This document shows positions 9,663 to 19,204 of a stretch of 64,000 nt of DNA, piece by piece; position 1 is the first letter of the stretch, and every line of letters starts with the position of its first letter. The notes below the pieces were generated by a model, which was given only the letters and a program-made list of their open reading frames with translations, did not search any database and was not told the origin of the DNA. This DNA is from Stieleria neptunia (GTDB taxonomy: Bacteria; Planctomycetota; Planctomycetia; Pirellulales; Pirellulaceae), in assembly GCF_007754155.1 (NCBI RefSeq), contig NZ_CP037423.1, forward strand, positions 8,862,938-8,926,937, given 5' to 3'. Position numbers and translations under genes: made by a program.

Positions 9663-9947
9663 ATGATCGTCGCCGAGACGGGGGCCAAGTCGACCCGGCG
9701 GGCAATCCATGACCAGGAATCCTTTTCTATTCGGATGAGAGAGATGATGAATCGTAACGGCCTAACCTTTAATTCTCGTAAAGCATTGATGAACAATATC
9801 GGCGAGGCCGCCGGGACCGAAATTGCGAACCTGATTGCCGAAATGGCCGCCGAAATCGAAGAATTGCGACGCAACAAGGTCAATGTCACCCGAATCGTCC
9901 CGGCCACCAACGTCAACCTGATCGGCCGCAACGAAGACGCCATCTAG
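9663..9947 (+). CDS. Small hypothetical protein
   Basis: 94 residues from ATG 9663; TTG 9642 would add seven residues and ATG 9744 would shorten it. The sequence is helical and mixed-charge (MREMMNRNGLTFNSRKALMN, then LIAEMAAEIEELRRNKVNV), possibly a short coiled coil. No signal peptide or membrane segment. It lies 84 bp after glmS and is followed by a kilobase of repeats. Codon composition is less GC-biased than glmS. I do not recognise a family; the ordered amphipathic pattern favours a real gene. Confidence 0.5.
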   Translation: MIVAETGAKSTRRAIHDQESFSIRMREMMNRNGLTFNSRKALMNNIGEAAGTEIANLIAEMAAEIEELRRNKVNVTRIVPATNVNLIGRNEDAI

Positions 9948-9974
9948 CATCAAAACTCGAAATCCGAGCTCTCG

Positions 9975-10372
9975 GGGTCTGTCCCCGACAGAACGGCCGT
10001 TTAGGGCAAATGGGACATACAGGACGTATGGGTCATATAGGTCCTGTTCGTCCCATTCTCTCCTGGCACCGGGGTCTGTCCCCAGCGGCCTGTCCCCAGC
10101 GGCCAACCCCCGATACTGAACACGCGACCACATCAGGGTCTGTCCCCGTGGCACCGGGGTCTGTCCCCGTGGCACCCGACCACATCAGGGTCTGTCCCCG
10201 TGGCACCGGGGCCTGTCCCCAGGCGAACGGTCTGTCCCCAGGCGAACGGCCCACCAGGGCAAATAGGACCTATAGGACGCATGGGTCATATAGGTCCTAT
10301 TCGTCCCAATTCCCCCCTTTACACCGGGGTCTGTCCCCATCGACCGGGTCCACCGGGGTCTGTCCCCGGCGC
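9975..10372. repeat. Array of GGGGTCTGTCCCC palindromes with two nested long palindromes
   Basis: Roughly ten copies of a short palindrome, GGGGTCTGTCCCC or its CTGTCCCC half, are spaced irregularly, many joined by GTGGCACC or CAGGCGAACGG. Interleaved are two ~51 bp copies of a second motif (10006-10056 and 10257-10308), each an imperfect palindrome around AGGACCTATAGGAC and TATAGGTCCT and ending CGTCCCA. The block lies between two convergent genes. Open frames through it are repeat-encoded and not credible. Confidence 0.85.
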
Positions 10373-10960
10373 GGGGCAACCGCCCAACGATGTGCCCATT
10401 GATTGCACCGTGTTTCCGATGCAGTGCCCACTTCGTGGGCAGACCGCATGCAATGCTGGCTTGCCAAGGGCGCTGATGCGTTTTTTCAACGATGCCACCT
10501 GGCAACCCAACGGCGCACAGAACACCACTACAGATCCAATAAACTCACCTGCACGCCGTTGCGACTGAGCCGCGAAATTCCGGCCCGCCCCGCGGGCGGA
10601 CTGGCACGTGGCGTGCAACCGACGCAGTGTAGGGAGGAAGCAGGGATGCACATGCTTCTATGGATGGTCGCTTGAGATGCAACGGGGAATTGCATCTCAG
10701 GCATCAGAGAGTGCTGCCGAGACACCTCGCTGGGCAGAACTTGACGGATGGCTTACGAGTCGGGTGATCTGGTTCCGGTGCTGGATCACCCGACTCCGCC
10801 GTTCCCTACAGACCATCGGATCGTTGTACAACGTCCTTACGAGGTCGTCGAGGAGAGAGCTGCAGACGACGGCCCGGAAGGGCCATCGTACGTGTGAAAA
10901 GCCGTCGCTCCAAGCTGGACGGTCTCTGAAGCCGCATCTGAGCGGCGATTCGCCGACCAA
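10373..10960. repeat. Non-coding block with perfect inverted repeats and a dispersed element copy
   Basis: Continuation of the gene-free stretch. Perfect hairpins are TGAGATGCAA..TTGCATCTCA (10673-10699) and GAGTCGGGTGATC..GATCACCCGACTC (10757-10796; 13-bp arms, 14-nt loop). Positions ~10825-10930 hold the first copy of a ~110 bp dispersed element also found at 13720 and 31478 (core GACGACGGCCCGGAAGGGCC). No coding potential supported. Confidence 0.7.
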
Positions 10961-11797
10961 TCAGTTTCCGAACGGATCTCCGCCGAACGGGTCCGCGCCT
11001 CCACCTGCCGGCGCTCCAAACGGATCGGCTCCCGCATCGCTGCCGAACGGATCGCCTCCGGCCGGAGCAGCCGGTTGGCCGAACGGGTTCGAATTGTCGC
11101 CTGCGGCCGGCATCCCCGCATCGGCGGCGTCGGCTGCAGCCCCGGTCGGTGCATCGTCGGCAAACGGGTTGTCATCGAGCCCTTCCAAGGCGTTATTCTT
11201 TTCGACTTTTGGCTGTCCGCCGGCCAACGCAGGACCGTCGTCTGCGAACGGGTCATCGGGCACGGGAGCACTGGGGGCTGGCGGCGGCTGTTTGACAGCA
11301 ACCGGCGGAGTCGTCGTGCTCGGTGCCGCCGCAGCGGCACTCGGCTGGACTCCCAATTCCATCATTCGCGCGTCGGATCGAGCCGCCGCGTTCATCATCG
11401 CATTGATCCGGGCTTTCTGCCGAATCTGTTCCAGCTTCAGACGCGCCGAACCCTGGAACCGCGACAGGGACCGTCCGATGCCGGCTCCGCCTCCGGTACG
11501 TGCCTCCATCTGCGCCCCCACCTGCCAATCCGATTCCGCCTCGGCATGCCGCCCCTGGTTGTGGGCCACGATGCCGCGGAAGTAATAGGCGCGGGGGTCC
11601 CGTGTTCCGCCGTCGATGGCCTGTGACAGGTAGTCGTACGCCTCGGTGTATTGACCGGCATAATACGCGTGCACCCCCCGGCCATAGGTTTCGGCCAGGA
11701 TGGATTCGTTTTGCGCACTGGCCTGGTGTGAGCCGAGCATTGCTCCGATGAGCGCGAGTGCGGCCAGCGGTGCGAGAGAAAAGGAACGTCGGATCAT
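10961..11797 (-). CDS. Secreted TPR-repeat protein with DPFG-rich tail
   Basis: 278 residues from ATG 11797, preceded by GAGGACCCC as ribosome-binding site. The signal peptide is RRSFSLAPLAALALIGAML..ASA. Residues ~30-95 form two TPR-like helical pairs (AETYGRGVHAYYAGQYTEAY, then DPRAYYFRGIVAHNQGRHAE). The C-terminal ~100 residues are low complexity, rich in Pro/Ala, with repeated DPFADD and DPFG motifs. It lies 233 bp downstream of the S41 peptidase gene on the same strand and may be cotranscribed. Probably an envelope protein that mediates protein contacts; specific role unknown. Confidence 0.82.
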   Translation of the reverse strand: MIRRSFSLAPLAALALIGAMLGSHQASAQNESILAETYGRGVHAYYAGQYTEAYDYLSQAIDGGTRDPRAYYFRGIVAHNQGRHAEAESDWQVGAQMEARTGGGAGIGRSLSRFQGSARLKLEQIRQKARINAMMNAAARSDARMMELGVQPSAAAAAPSTTTPPVAVKQPPPAPSAPVPDDPFADDGPALAGGQPKVEKNNALEGLDDNPFADDAPTGAAADAADAGMPAAGDNSNPFGQPAAPAGGDPFGSDAGADPFGAPAGGGADPFGGDPFGN

Positions 11798-12030
11798 CAC
11801 TTTGGGGTCCTCTGACAAGTCGATCGGTTGATTTCGTGCAAGTATCCGTTGCAGGCGAATATTGCGGAAGAATAGACGACAGCAACCTTGCCGATAGGTC
11901 GGCGTGCAGACCGAGAAGAGAGTTCGGCCATTGAAACACCGTCTAGGATACTTATGCCAAGATGCTCGGGCAAATGGATTCGAGCCGTCGGCCCAGAATT
12001 TACCCGTTCGCCGAACCGGCAAGGGGCATT

Positions 12031-13548
12031 TCACGCGGCTTTTTCTTGGGGTTCCCGCGACGATGTGTCTGCGGGCGGTTCTGCCGCGTCGGGTTCAGCG
12101 TTTTGCCCGGCCCCGGACAATTCCAGCAGCCGACCGACCGCCGCCCGCAACGGAGGATCGTCGGCAAGCTGCTGCGGACCGCGCGAGAGATTCGCCTTGG
12201 CCAGATCGGAAAGGACGGACCGCTCCATCTTGGACTGCAACGCATTCAATTCGGCTTCCAGCTTCAAAATCTCTCGCTTCCTGGCATCCAGCACGGGTGA
12301 GGCGAGATCGCCAGTCGCCGCTGACTCGCTCGGCGGACCGGCCTGCGGCGGGTCGATCCCGACCAGCATCGGGAACGACGCCTCGCGCCAACGGTCGGCC
12401 AGCTTGGCGAGCGCTTCGGGTTCCATCGGAATCACGAATCCCGGATCGGGCGTCACCCCCCAATCGTCGTCTTCGCTCGCATCGGCGGTGCGGTGGATGT
12501 TCTTGTTGTTGGGTCGAAAGTAGCGTGCCACGGTCAACCGCAGCGCACTGCGGCCGTATTGCAGCGGCATGATTTCTTGCACGGTTCCCTTGCCATAGCT
12601 TCGCGTGCCCACGACGATCGCCCGACCGTTGTCCTGCAGACAGGCGGCGACGATTTCGCTGGCGCTGGCGGAGTTTTCATCGATCAAGATGGCGATCGGC
12701 TTGGATGCATCGACCAGCGTTCCGGGTGTCGCTGCATAAGACTCCTCGATTTCGCCGTCACGAATCCGGGTGGAGACGATTTGCCCCTTCGACAAAAACA
12801 TGTCGCTGACGTCGCGGGCCGCGTACAGCAACCCGCCCCCATTGCCGCGCAGATCCATCACCAGAGCGTCGAAATCGTTGTCCAACTCGGCCAACACCTG
12901 TTCCAGCTCGCGGACCGTTTTTTCTCCGAAACTTTTCAGCCGGACGTAGGCCACCGACGGCTCGCTGGCCAACCGGTAGACCCAGCGGTTGGAGGCGTCG
13001 CGATGATCGCCGACAACCGATTCCAATTCGATCGTCGCGCGTTGCACCGACATCGTGTGTTTCTCATCGCCACGCAGCACCGTCAGTGACACCGTCGTGC
13101 CCGGCGGCCCCTTCAATCGATCGCTGACATCGGCCAACAGCATGTCCGAGACATCTTGACCGTTCACCCGAATGATCAGGTCATTGGGCAAAACGCCCGC
13201 ACGCAACGCCGGCGAATTGACTAGCGGCGTGACCACCCGAACCGGCTCCCCCGGGTTGGGCTGGTCCACGTAGATCCCGATGCCGGCAAATTCCTGATGC
13301 ATGTTGTCCTGAAACGACCGGTACGCATCGACCGCGAAATAACCGCTGTGTTCGTCCAACTGACTGACCACGCCTTCCATCGCCGCCATCACCAGTTGCT
13401 TGCGGTCGACCGGATCGACATAGTTTTGTTCGATCAACTCGATCGCTTCACCCAAGATGCTCGCCGAGCGGGTGTTGCGGTAGGTGAAATGACACAAAAT
13501 GCTGACGACCACCGCAAAGAGAATCAGATTGAAGTTGCGTGGTGGCAT
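12031..13548 (-). CDS. S41-family C-terminal processing peptidase (CtpA-like)
   Basis: 505 residues with one N-terminal membrane anchor (NLILFAVVVSILCHFTY), so probably periplasm-facing. A helical domain (LIEQNYVDPVDRKQL, LDEHSGYF) leads into a PDZ domain (residues ~88-170, LRAGVLPNDLIIRVNGQ). The S41 core has VMDLRGNGGGL, NSASASEIVAACLQDNGRA (catalytic Ser in 292-299) and TRSYGKGTVQ (catalytic Lys320), giving the Ser/Lys dyad expected of tail-specific proteases. The C-terminal ~130 residues are a charged helical extension. These enzymes trim or degrade envelope proteins from the C-terminus. Start MPPRNFN at 13548 directly precedes the anchor. Confidence 0.93.
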   Translation of the reverse strand: MPPRNFNLILFAVVVSILCHFTYRNTRSASILGEAIELIEQNYVDPVDRKQLVMAAMEGVVSQLDEHSGYFAVDAYRSFQDNMHQEFAGIGIYVDQPNPGEPVRVVTPLVNSPALRAGVLPNDLIIRVNGQDVSDMLLADVSDRLKGPPGTTVSLTVLRGDEKHTMSVQRATIELESVVGDHRDASNRWVYRLASEPSVAYVRLKSFGEKTVRELEQVLAELDNDFDALVMDLRGNGGGLLYAARDVSDMFLSKGQIVSTRIRDGEIEESYAATPGTLVDASKPIAILIDENSASASEIVAACLQDNGRAIVVGTRSYGKGTVQEIMPLQYGRSALRLTVARYFRPNNKNIHRTADASEDDDWGVTPDPGFVIPMEPEALAKLADRWREASFPMLVGIDPPQAGPPSESAATGDLASPVLDARKREILKLEAELNALQSKMERSVLSDLAKANLSRGPQQLADDPPLRAAVGRLLELSGAGQNAEPDAAEPPADTSSREPQEKAA

Positions 13549-13719
13549 GCGCTGAAACTAACTCGGAAAGAAAGCGGAAAAAGCGATCGGGCAGTGTTTA
13601 ACCGGCCAGCGATCGCGGCAAAGCAAACGCCGACAGCTTGCCCGGCCTATTGTACGGCGTCGATCAGCCCGACGGAAATCCCCACAGCCGGCACGCCCCG
13701 CGAGTCGGGCTCCTTCGCC

Positions 13720-13830
13720 GGTACGACGTCCTACCGACGTCGTCGAGGAGAGTCCTACCGACGACGGCCCGGAAGGGGCCATCGTACTCGAAAAAAGGAT
13801 CGTCCTTTGCCGGACGGTCCCATCAGGCTA
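13720..13830. repeat. Dispersed ~110 bp repeat, copy 2
   Basis: Starts GTACGACGTCCTACC, then GACGTCGTCGAGGAGAG, the core GACGACGGCCCGGAAGGGGCC, ATCGTACTCGAAAA, and ends near CGGACGGTCC. Homologous to 10825-10930 and 31478-31585. It fills the end of the 279-bp gap (13549-13827) between two minus-strand genes. The core can fold as a hairpin (GGCCCGGAAGGGCC). Confidence 0.8.
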
Positions 13831-15198
13831 CACCCCGCCCAGAAAAGGAATCGGGATCAACACCGCGTGCTGTTGCACCCAGGTCTGCAATCCGTCCCAA
13901 CTGGTGTACTGTGACAGCGTGACGAAGAACAAATAGATCGCGACGACACCGGGCATCAACAACCGCACCGTCCAACGCGAAAGAAAACTCCATGTGCCGG
14001 TCGGTTTCACGGCCCCGTCCCTGTGGCGGAGGGCGATCCGCTTGGCCCGTCGCATCGCCAACCCCTCGGCCCATCGCGCCGGCAAAATGAAGGCCACAAA
14101 CATCAGCGTCGGCAACCAAACGACCTCGCGCGGCGTCGCTTCGATCTTCAGCAGGTAGAGCGGAATCGGCAGGATCACCAACCCCAGCACCATCGCCGTC
14201 AGCCACGCCCAGGGTGCATAGCAGAACAGCCGACGAATGCGACGCACTTCAAACAGCGCCCGCAGGCGATTCTCCGCCGCAAAGTGCGCTTGCAGCATCG
14301 GCAGGTACAGCAGCACTACCCCCAAAGCGATCAGTGCCAAACCGCCGACCAGCCCCGCCAACCCCGTCTCACCGTTACGGTTGGCAGCAATGATGATCAT
14401 CGCCGGAATCAACCACACCAACGTCCCCAGTGCACCACGCAATCCGAGCCAAAAGAACCGCCCCAGTTCCAAGGAATGCGTGAAATCCCACAACCGGTCC
14501 GGCAACGGCAGATACGTACTCGGCCGCCACGCCTGTCGCAGCATCCGCTTTGGCTGCGGCCACAAAAAGTGGACCAACCGTCCGCCACGGGCCAGCGCCC
14601 AGAGCAAGTACAGCACGCCCAGACAAGCCGCGGCGATCGCGGCGATGCGGAGAACGGTTGCCTGAGCCGCATCGGGCGCGATCAAGGAAGCGACGCTTTC
14701 CCAGTGGGCCAACAACTGGACGGGCAACGAACCGACGACGACCGCCAGCACCACGATCCCGATTTGACCGGCCGCACGAAGATGGGGCAACGATCCACGC
14801 ACGGTTCCCCCACGCGCCAAACGTCCGGCAACGTCCAACAGATAGCCGAACGTGATCAACTGCAGAATCGGGATCGCCGCCAACACCGCCAGACAAACGA
14901 TCAACGAGGCAAGGCAAAACAGGGTACTGATCAACCAGGTGATGCCCGCGACCACGGTCCGAACCAGCCCCCGTCGCGCCGGCGGAGAAGCGTCCGCCAC
15001 GGGAGCCACCGCATCGCTGCGGGTCATCAACTCGCCTTCAACTGGCAACACGCTTGCTCCCGGCAACACGGTCGCTGGCATCGTGCCGACCGCGGTCGAC
15101 GAAGCCTGGACGTCATCCCCCAAACCGATCCGCTCGCCGCCAGGCACGCCCCCCGTTTCGATCTCTGGGGAAGACAATTCGTTGGTTGGTTCAATCAC
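13828..15198 (-). CDS. Multi-pass membrane protein of unknown function
   Basis: 456 residues if started at GTG 15198 (VIEPTNELSSPEI); TTG 15210 is an alternative. The open frame extends to 15447, but the extension looks untranslated. After a ~70-residue Pro/Ala/Ser leader there are about eight hydrophobic segments, beginning with GITWLISTLFCLASLIVCLAV. Loops carry FGYLLDVAGRLARGG, LWDFTHSLELGRFFWLGLRG and AMRRAKRIALRHRDG. I do not recognise a catalytic motif or a named family. It diverges from the HtrA-like gene. It is clearly a real integral membrane protein, with no functional call. Confidence 0.75.
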   Translation of the reverse strand: MIEPTNELSSPEIETGGVPGGERIGLGDDVQASSTAVGTMPATVLPGASVLPVEGELMTRSDAVAPVADASPPARRGLVRTVVAGITWLISTLFCLASLIVCLAVLAAIPILQLITFGYLLDVAGRLARGGTVRGSLPHLRAAGQIGIVVLAVVVGSLPVQLLAHWESVASLIAPDAAQATVLRIAAIAAACLGVLYLLWALARGGRLVHFLWPQPKRMLRQAWRPSTYLPLPDRLWDFTHSLELGRFFWLGLRGALGTLVWLIPAMIIIAANRNGETGLAGLVGGLALIALGVVLLYLPMLQAHFAAENRLRALFEVRRIRRLFCYAPWAWLTAMVLGLVILPIPLYLLKIEATPREVVWLPTLMFVAFILPARWAEGLAMRRAKRIALRHRDGAVKPTGTWSFLSRWTVRLLMPGVVAIYLFFVTLSQYTSWDGLQTWVQQHAVLIPIPFLGGV

Positions 15199-15680
15199 TT
15201 CATTGCACAAAATTCGGTGTGAAGCGGTCCAAGGCGAACCGCAATCGGTCGCGGCGAAAAAAACTTTCAAACTCTTGTCCGCTTTCACGGCGCCTCGGCC
15301 TGCCACGATCGCACGATCGGAGGGCTGTCCAAAATCCAGGCTATCTTGTTCGCCCGGCAGATGGGCATTCTTGGCAAACTGAAACGCGAATTCGCTGACT
15401 TTCTTTTCATTCTTCGCGTGATTCACTTCAGACCGGCGCCGGACCACCTCGTACCGACAGCCACAAACCCTGCCCGAGCGTGCGTTTTGGACACCACCCG
15501 GCGGAGGTTTGTTAAGGCTGGTAAACCTTGCGGCGTTCAGACCATGCCATCAAGGGATCCTACTGGTTGTTCCGATTCACTCTCTCGTGCCGGGGATTCC
15601 GGCTCCCATGACGATCGAAAGCCCGCAACCTTCGGTCGACACGATACGCATCCAGTTCTGCTCACCGGGTACGGGGACCT
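15199..15680. other. Divergent intergenic region
   Basis: About 480 bp between the start of the membrane protein (-) and the HtrA-like gene (+). It must carry both promoters, but I cannot pick a convincing -35/-10 pair, repeat or RNA. Confidence 0.4.
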
Positions 15681-17159
15681 ATGCGACCACCGATCCTACA
15701 TGCCCCGACCAACGGACGATTCCGCAACGCCACGACCCAGTGGCTGCGTCGAATCGCGAAAGTCGGCTTCGCACTTTCGATGATGACGGCGATTGATGCG
15801 ACAAGCGTCAACGCTCAAGTCGCATCGCTGACGTCCTTCGAACCGGCGACCGCTTCGCGACGGGTGACCGATTCCCGACGAGAGACACCGACGGTGCTCG
15901 CGGTCCGCCGCGCCAGCCCCTCGGTGGTCAACCTGCACGGCCAAAAAACCATCCGCAGCACCGCCGCCGGCCTGGCCGGTGCAACCGACGGCGGTGGATT
16001 CCGACAGGTCAACGGGATGGGCACCGGCGTGGTGATCGATCCGCGTGGCTACGTGATCACCAACTATCACGTCGTGGAAGATGTCGACAACATCCGCGTC
16101 ACGCTGCACGACGGATCGGTGACATCGGCCGAACTGATCGCCGCCCGGCCGCGGAACGACTTGGCTTTAGTCAAAGTCGATGTCAAATCCGACTTGCCGA
16201 CCGTGCCCCGAGGCACCAGCAGCGACTTGATGGTCGGCGAAAGCGTGATCGCGATCGGCAACGCCTATGGTTACGTGCACACCTGCACCCAGGGCATCAT
16301 CAGCGCCCTGCATCGCGACGTTCCGGTCAACGACACACAAGACTACGAAGACCTGATTCAAATCAGCGCCGGGATCAATCCGGGCAACTCCGGCGGTCCG
16401 CTGTTGAACATCGACGGCGAAATCATCGGCGTCAACGTCGCCGTCCGTGTCGGTGCTCAGCAGATCGCGTTTGCGATTCCGATCGACCAGGTCGTCGAAA
16501 TCGTCACCTCGATGATTGACGAACACAATACCGAACGTCTGGATATCGGATTGCGAACCAACGGCGGTCCGCGCGACGGCGATGGCATCACCATCGCACA
16601 TGTCTCCGCTAGCAGCCCCGCCGCACAAGAGGGGCTGAAGCCGGGTGACCGCGTGGTCCGCGTTGGTTCGCGTCCGGTTGACGACCGTTTGGACTTTTCG
16701 CTCGCCCTGTTGCAAATGCGACCGGGCCAACGCGTCCCGATCGCCGTGGAACGCGACGGCAGCACGCTGGAACTGGCCGTCGCGACGACGCCATCGAAGG
16801 CCTCCGACGCGAACAACCCCAGCGACACCGCCTGGGCCGTGATCGGGATTCGCGCCAAACCGGTCAGCCAATCGACCATGAACCGGCTGAACTCACGCAT
16901 GCGAACTCCCTACCGCGGTGGCCTGTACATCACTTCGGTTCGCCCCGGCTCGGCCGCCGCGGAACAGGGGATTCAAGTCGGTGATGTCCTGCTGGGCATC
17001 CACGGATGGCAAACCGCCAGCATCGGCGACCTGGCAGGCATCCTGGAACACCCCGACATGAAAAAAGGCCCCCGAGCAAAGTTCTACATCGTCCGCCGCG
17101 AACAAACCCTGTACGGACATTTCCAACTCGCCTCACGCGACGAAAACGTCCGTCACTAA
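15681..17159 (+). CDS. HtrA/Deg-like serine protease with two PDZ domains
   Basis: 492 residues. Signal peptide WLRRIAKVGFALSMMT..SVNA ends near residue 45. The trypsin-like domain has the full triad: His130 in TNYHVVED, Asp160 in RNDLALVKV and Ser237 in NPGNSGGPL. PDZ1 (residues ~300-360, SPAAQEGLKPGDRVVRVG) and PDZ2 (~410-480, GSAAAEQGIQVGDVLLGIHG) follow. Deg proteases degrade or refold damaged envelope proteins. ATG 15681 follows GGGGACCT. The cysteine in GYVHTCTQGIISAL is unusual but away from the active site. A long hairpin follows the gene. Confidence 0.93.
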   Translation: MRPPILHAPTNGRFRNATTQWLRRIAKVGFALSMMTAIDATSVNAQVASLTSFEPATASRRVTDSRRETPTVLAVRRASPSVVNLHGQKTIRSTAAGLAGATDGGGFRQVNGMGTGVVIDPRGYVITNYHVVEDVDNIRVTLHDGSVTSAELIAARPRNDLALVKVDVKSDLPTVPRGTSSDLMVGESVIAIGNAYGYVHTCTQGIISALHRDVPVNDTQDYEDLIQISAGINPGNSGGPLLNIDGEIIGVNVAVRVGAQQIAFAIPIDQVVEIVTSMIDEHNTERLDIGLRTNGGPRDGDGITIAHVSASSPAAQEGLKPGDRVVRVGSRPVDDRLDFSLALLQMRPGQRVPIAVERDGSTLELAVATTPSKASDANNPSDTAWAVIGIRAKPVSQSTMNRLNSRMRTPYRGGLYITSVRPGSAAAEQGIQVGDVLLGIHGWQTASIGDLAGILEHPDMKKGPRAKFYIVRREQTLYGHFQLASRDENVRH

Positions 17160-17255
17160 CGCCGGCGGCATGGGCGGCGGCCCGGGGTAATGTCTCGGGT
17201 GATTGGCCCGGGGTGGCCTGCCGCACGCCCCACACCGCTACGCCTGACACAGCTA

Positions 17256-17326
17256 CGCTCGTCCCGGAGTAAGCTCGCAACCACCGCAGGCAGGTTGCGA
17301 GCTTACTGACCCAGCCGGGACGAGCG
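17256..17326. repeat. Long two-tier hairpin downstream of the HtrA-like gene
   Basis: Outer arms CGCTCGTCCCGG (17256-17267) and CCGGGACGAGCG (17315-17326) enclose perfect inner arms AGTAAGCTCGCAACC (17269-17283) and GGTTGCGAGCTTACT (17293-17307). There is no U-tract, so it is more like a palindromic repeat unit than an intrinsic terminator, though it may stop transcription or protect the mRNA 3' end. The remaining DNA to ~17580 has no gene; 17529-17572 is a G/C-rich inverted repeat (CCCCTCGCCCC..GGGGAGAGGGG). Confidence 0.7.
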
Positions 17327-17579
17327 TCTGTTTAAAATGGAACGCATGAAGATTCCATTTGAACATCGTCGGCCACGCGATTGGCCGAGTCATCTTGCTG
17401 ACGCTTGCCGATCAAACGGAGCGGCGCTCACTAGAACGTCTGGCAATATTCACCCCCTCAATCGTGAAGGATTGGCGTCACGCTCCACCTGGGCTTGGGT
17501 GTCTACGCAAATCGCGTTGATCTACACTGGCTCCCCTCGCCCCGCTTCGGGGAGAGGGGTTGGGGGTGAGGGGCTACAC

Positions 17580-18873
<1,294 letters not shown>

Positions 18874-19204
18874 GACCGTAGTCGCCATACGTGCTCGATG
18901 CGTCATTGACACACCGGCGACTGAGTTATCCCTGGCACGGTTGCATCTCTGCAGAGCCCTGTTGCGTTTCACCCAGCGGCTCAAGTTTACTGCTGCGCAA
19001 CAATCGCGTCACCCAAATTTCCAAAAATCATTGAACACCGGCGCAATGCCTAAGAAAATCTCGGGGGTTCGGGGGCTGGCCCCTGACCACACTGGATCTC
19101 GGAATCGAAAAATCCAAGATTTTCGATCTGACCTCTTGCCACAATTTAAGACCGTCGCTCATCCCCAGCCCTTCTCCCCCGCAAAACCGGGGGAGAAGGG
19201 TGCC
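18874..19204. other. Right flank of IS110 element and leader of next gene
   Basis: 331 bp without a gene. It probably contains the right end of the IS110 element. An inverted repeat CCCTTCTCCCCC..GGGGGAGAAGGG (~19168-19200) lies directly before the next start codon. It resembles the G-rich inverted repeat at 17529-17572 in reverse orientation, so the transposon appears flanked by two members of one repeat class. Confidence 0.45.

Noticed and set aside
9975..10372. CRISPR or repeat-encoded protein
   Set aside because: Palindromes are short and irregularly spaced, and translated frames only restate the repeat.
10608..11585. 325-residue plus-strand open frame over the TPR protein
   Set aside because: It crosses two hairpins and a dispersed repeat, and its Ala/Ser/Gly-rich part is the complement of the DPFG tail.
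14023..15222. 399-residue plus-strand open frame antisense to the membrane protein
   Set aside because: Gln/Arg/His-rich shadow; the minus-strand frame has clear transmembrane segments.
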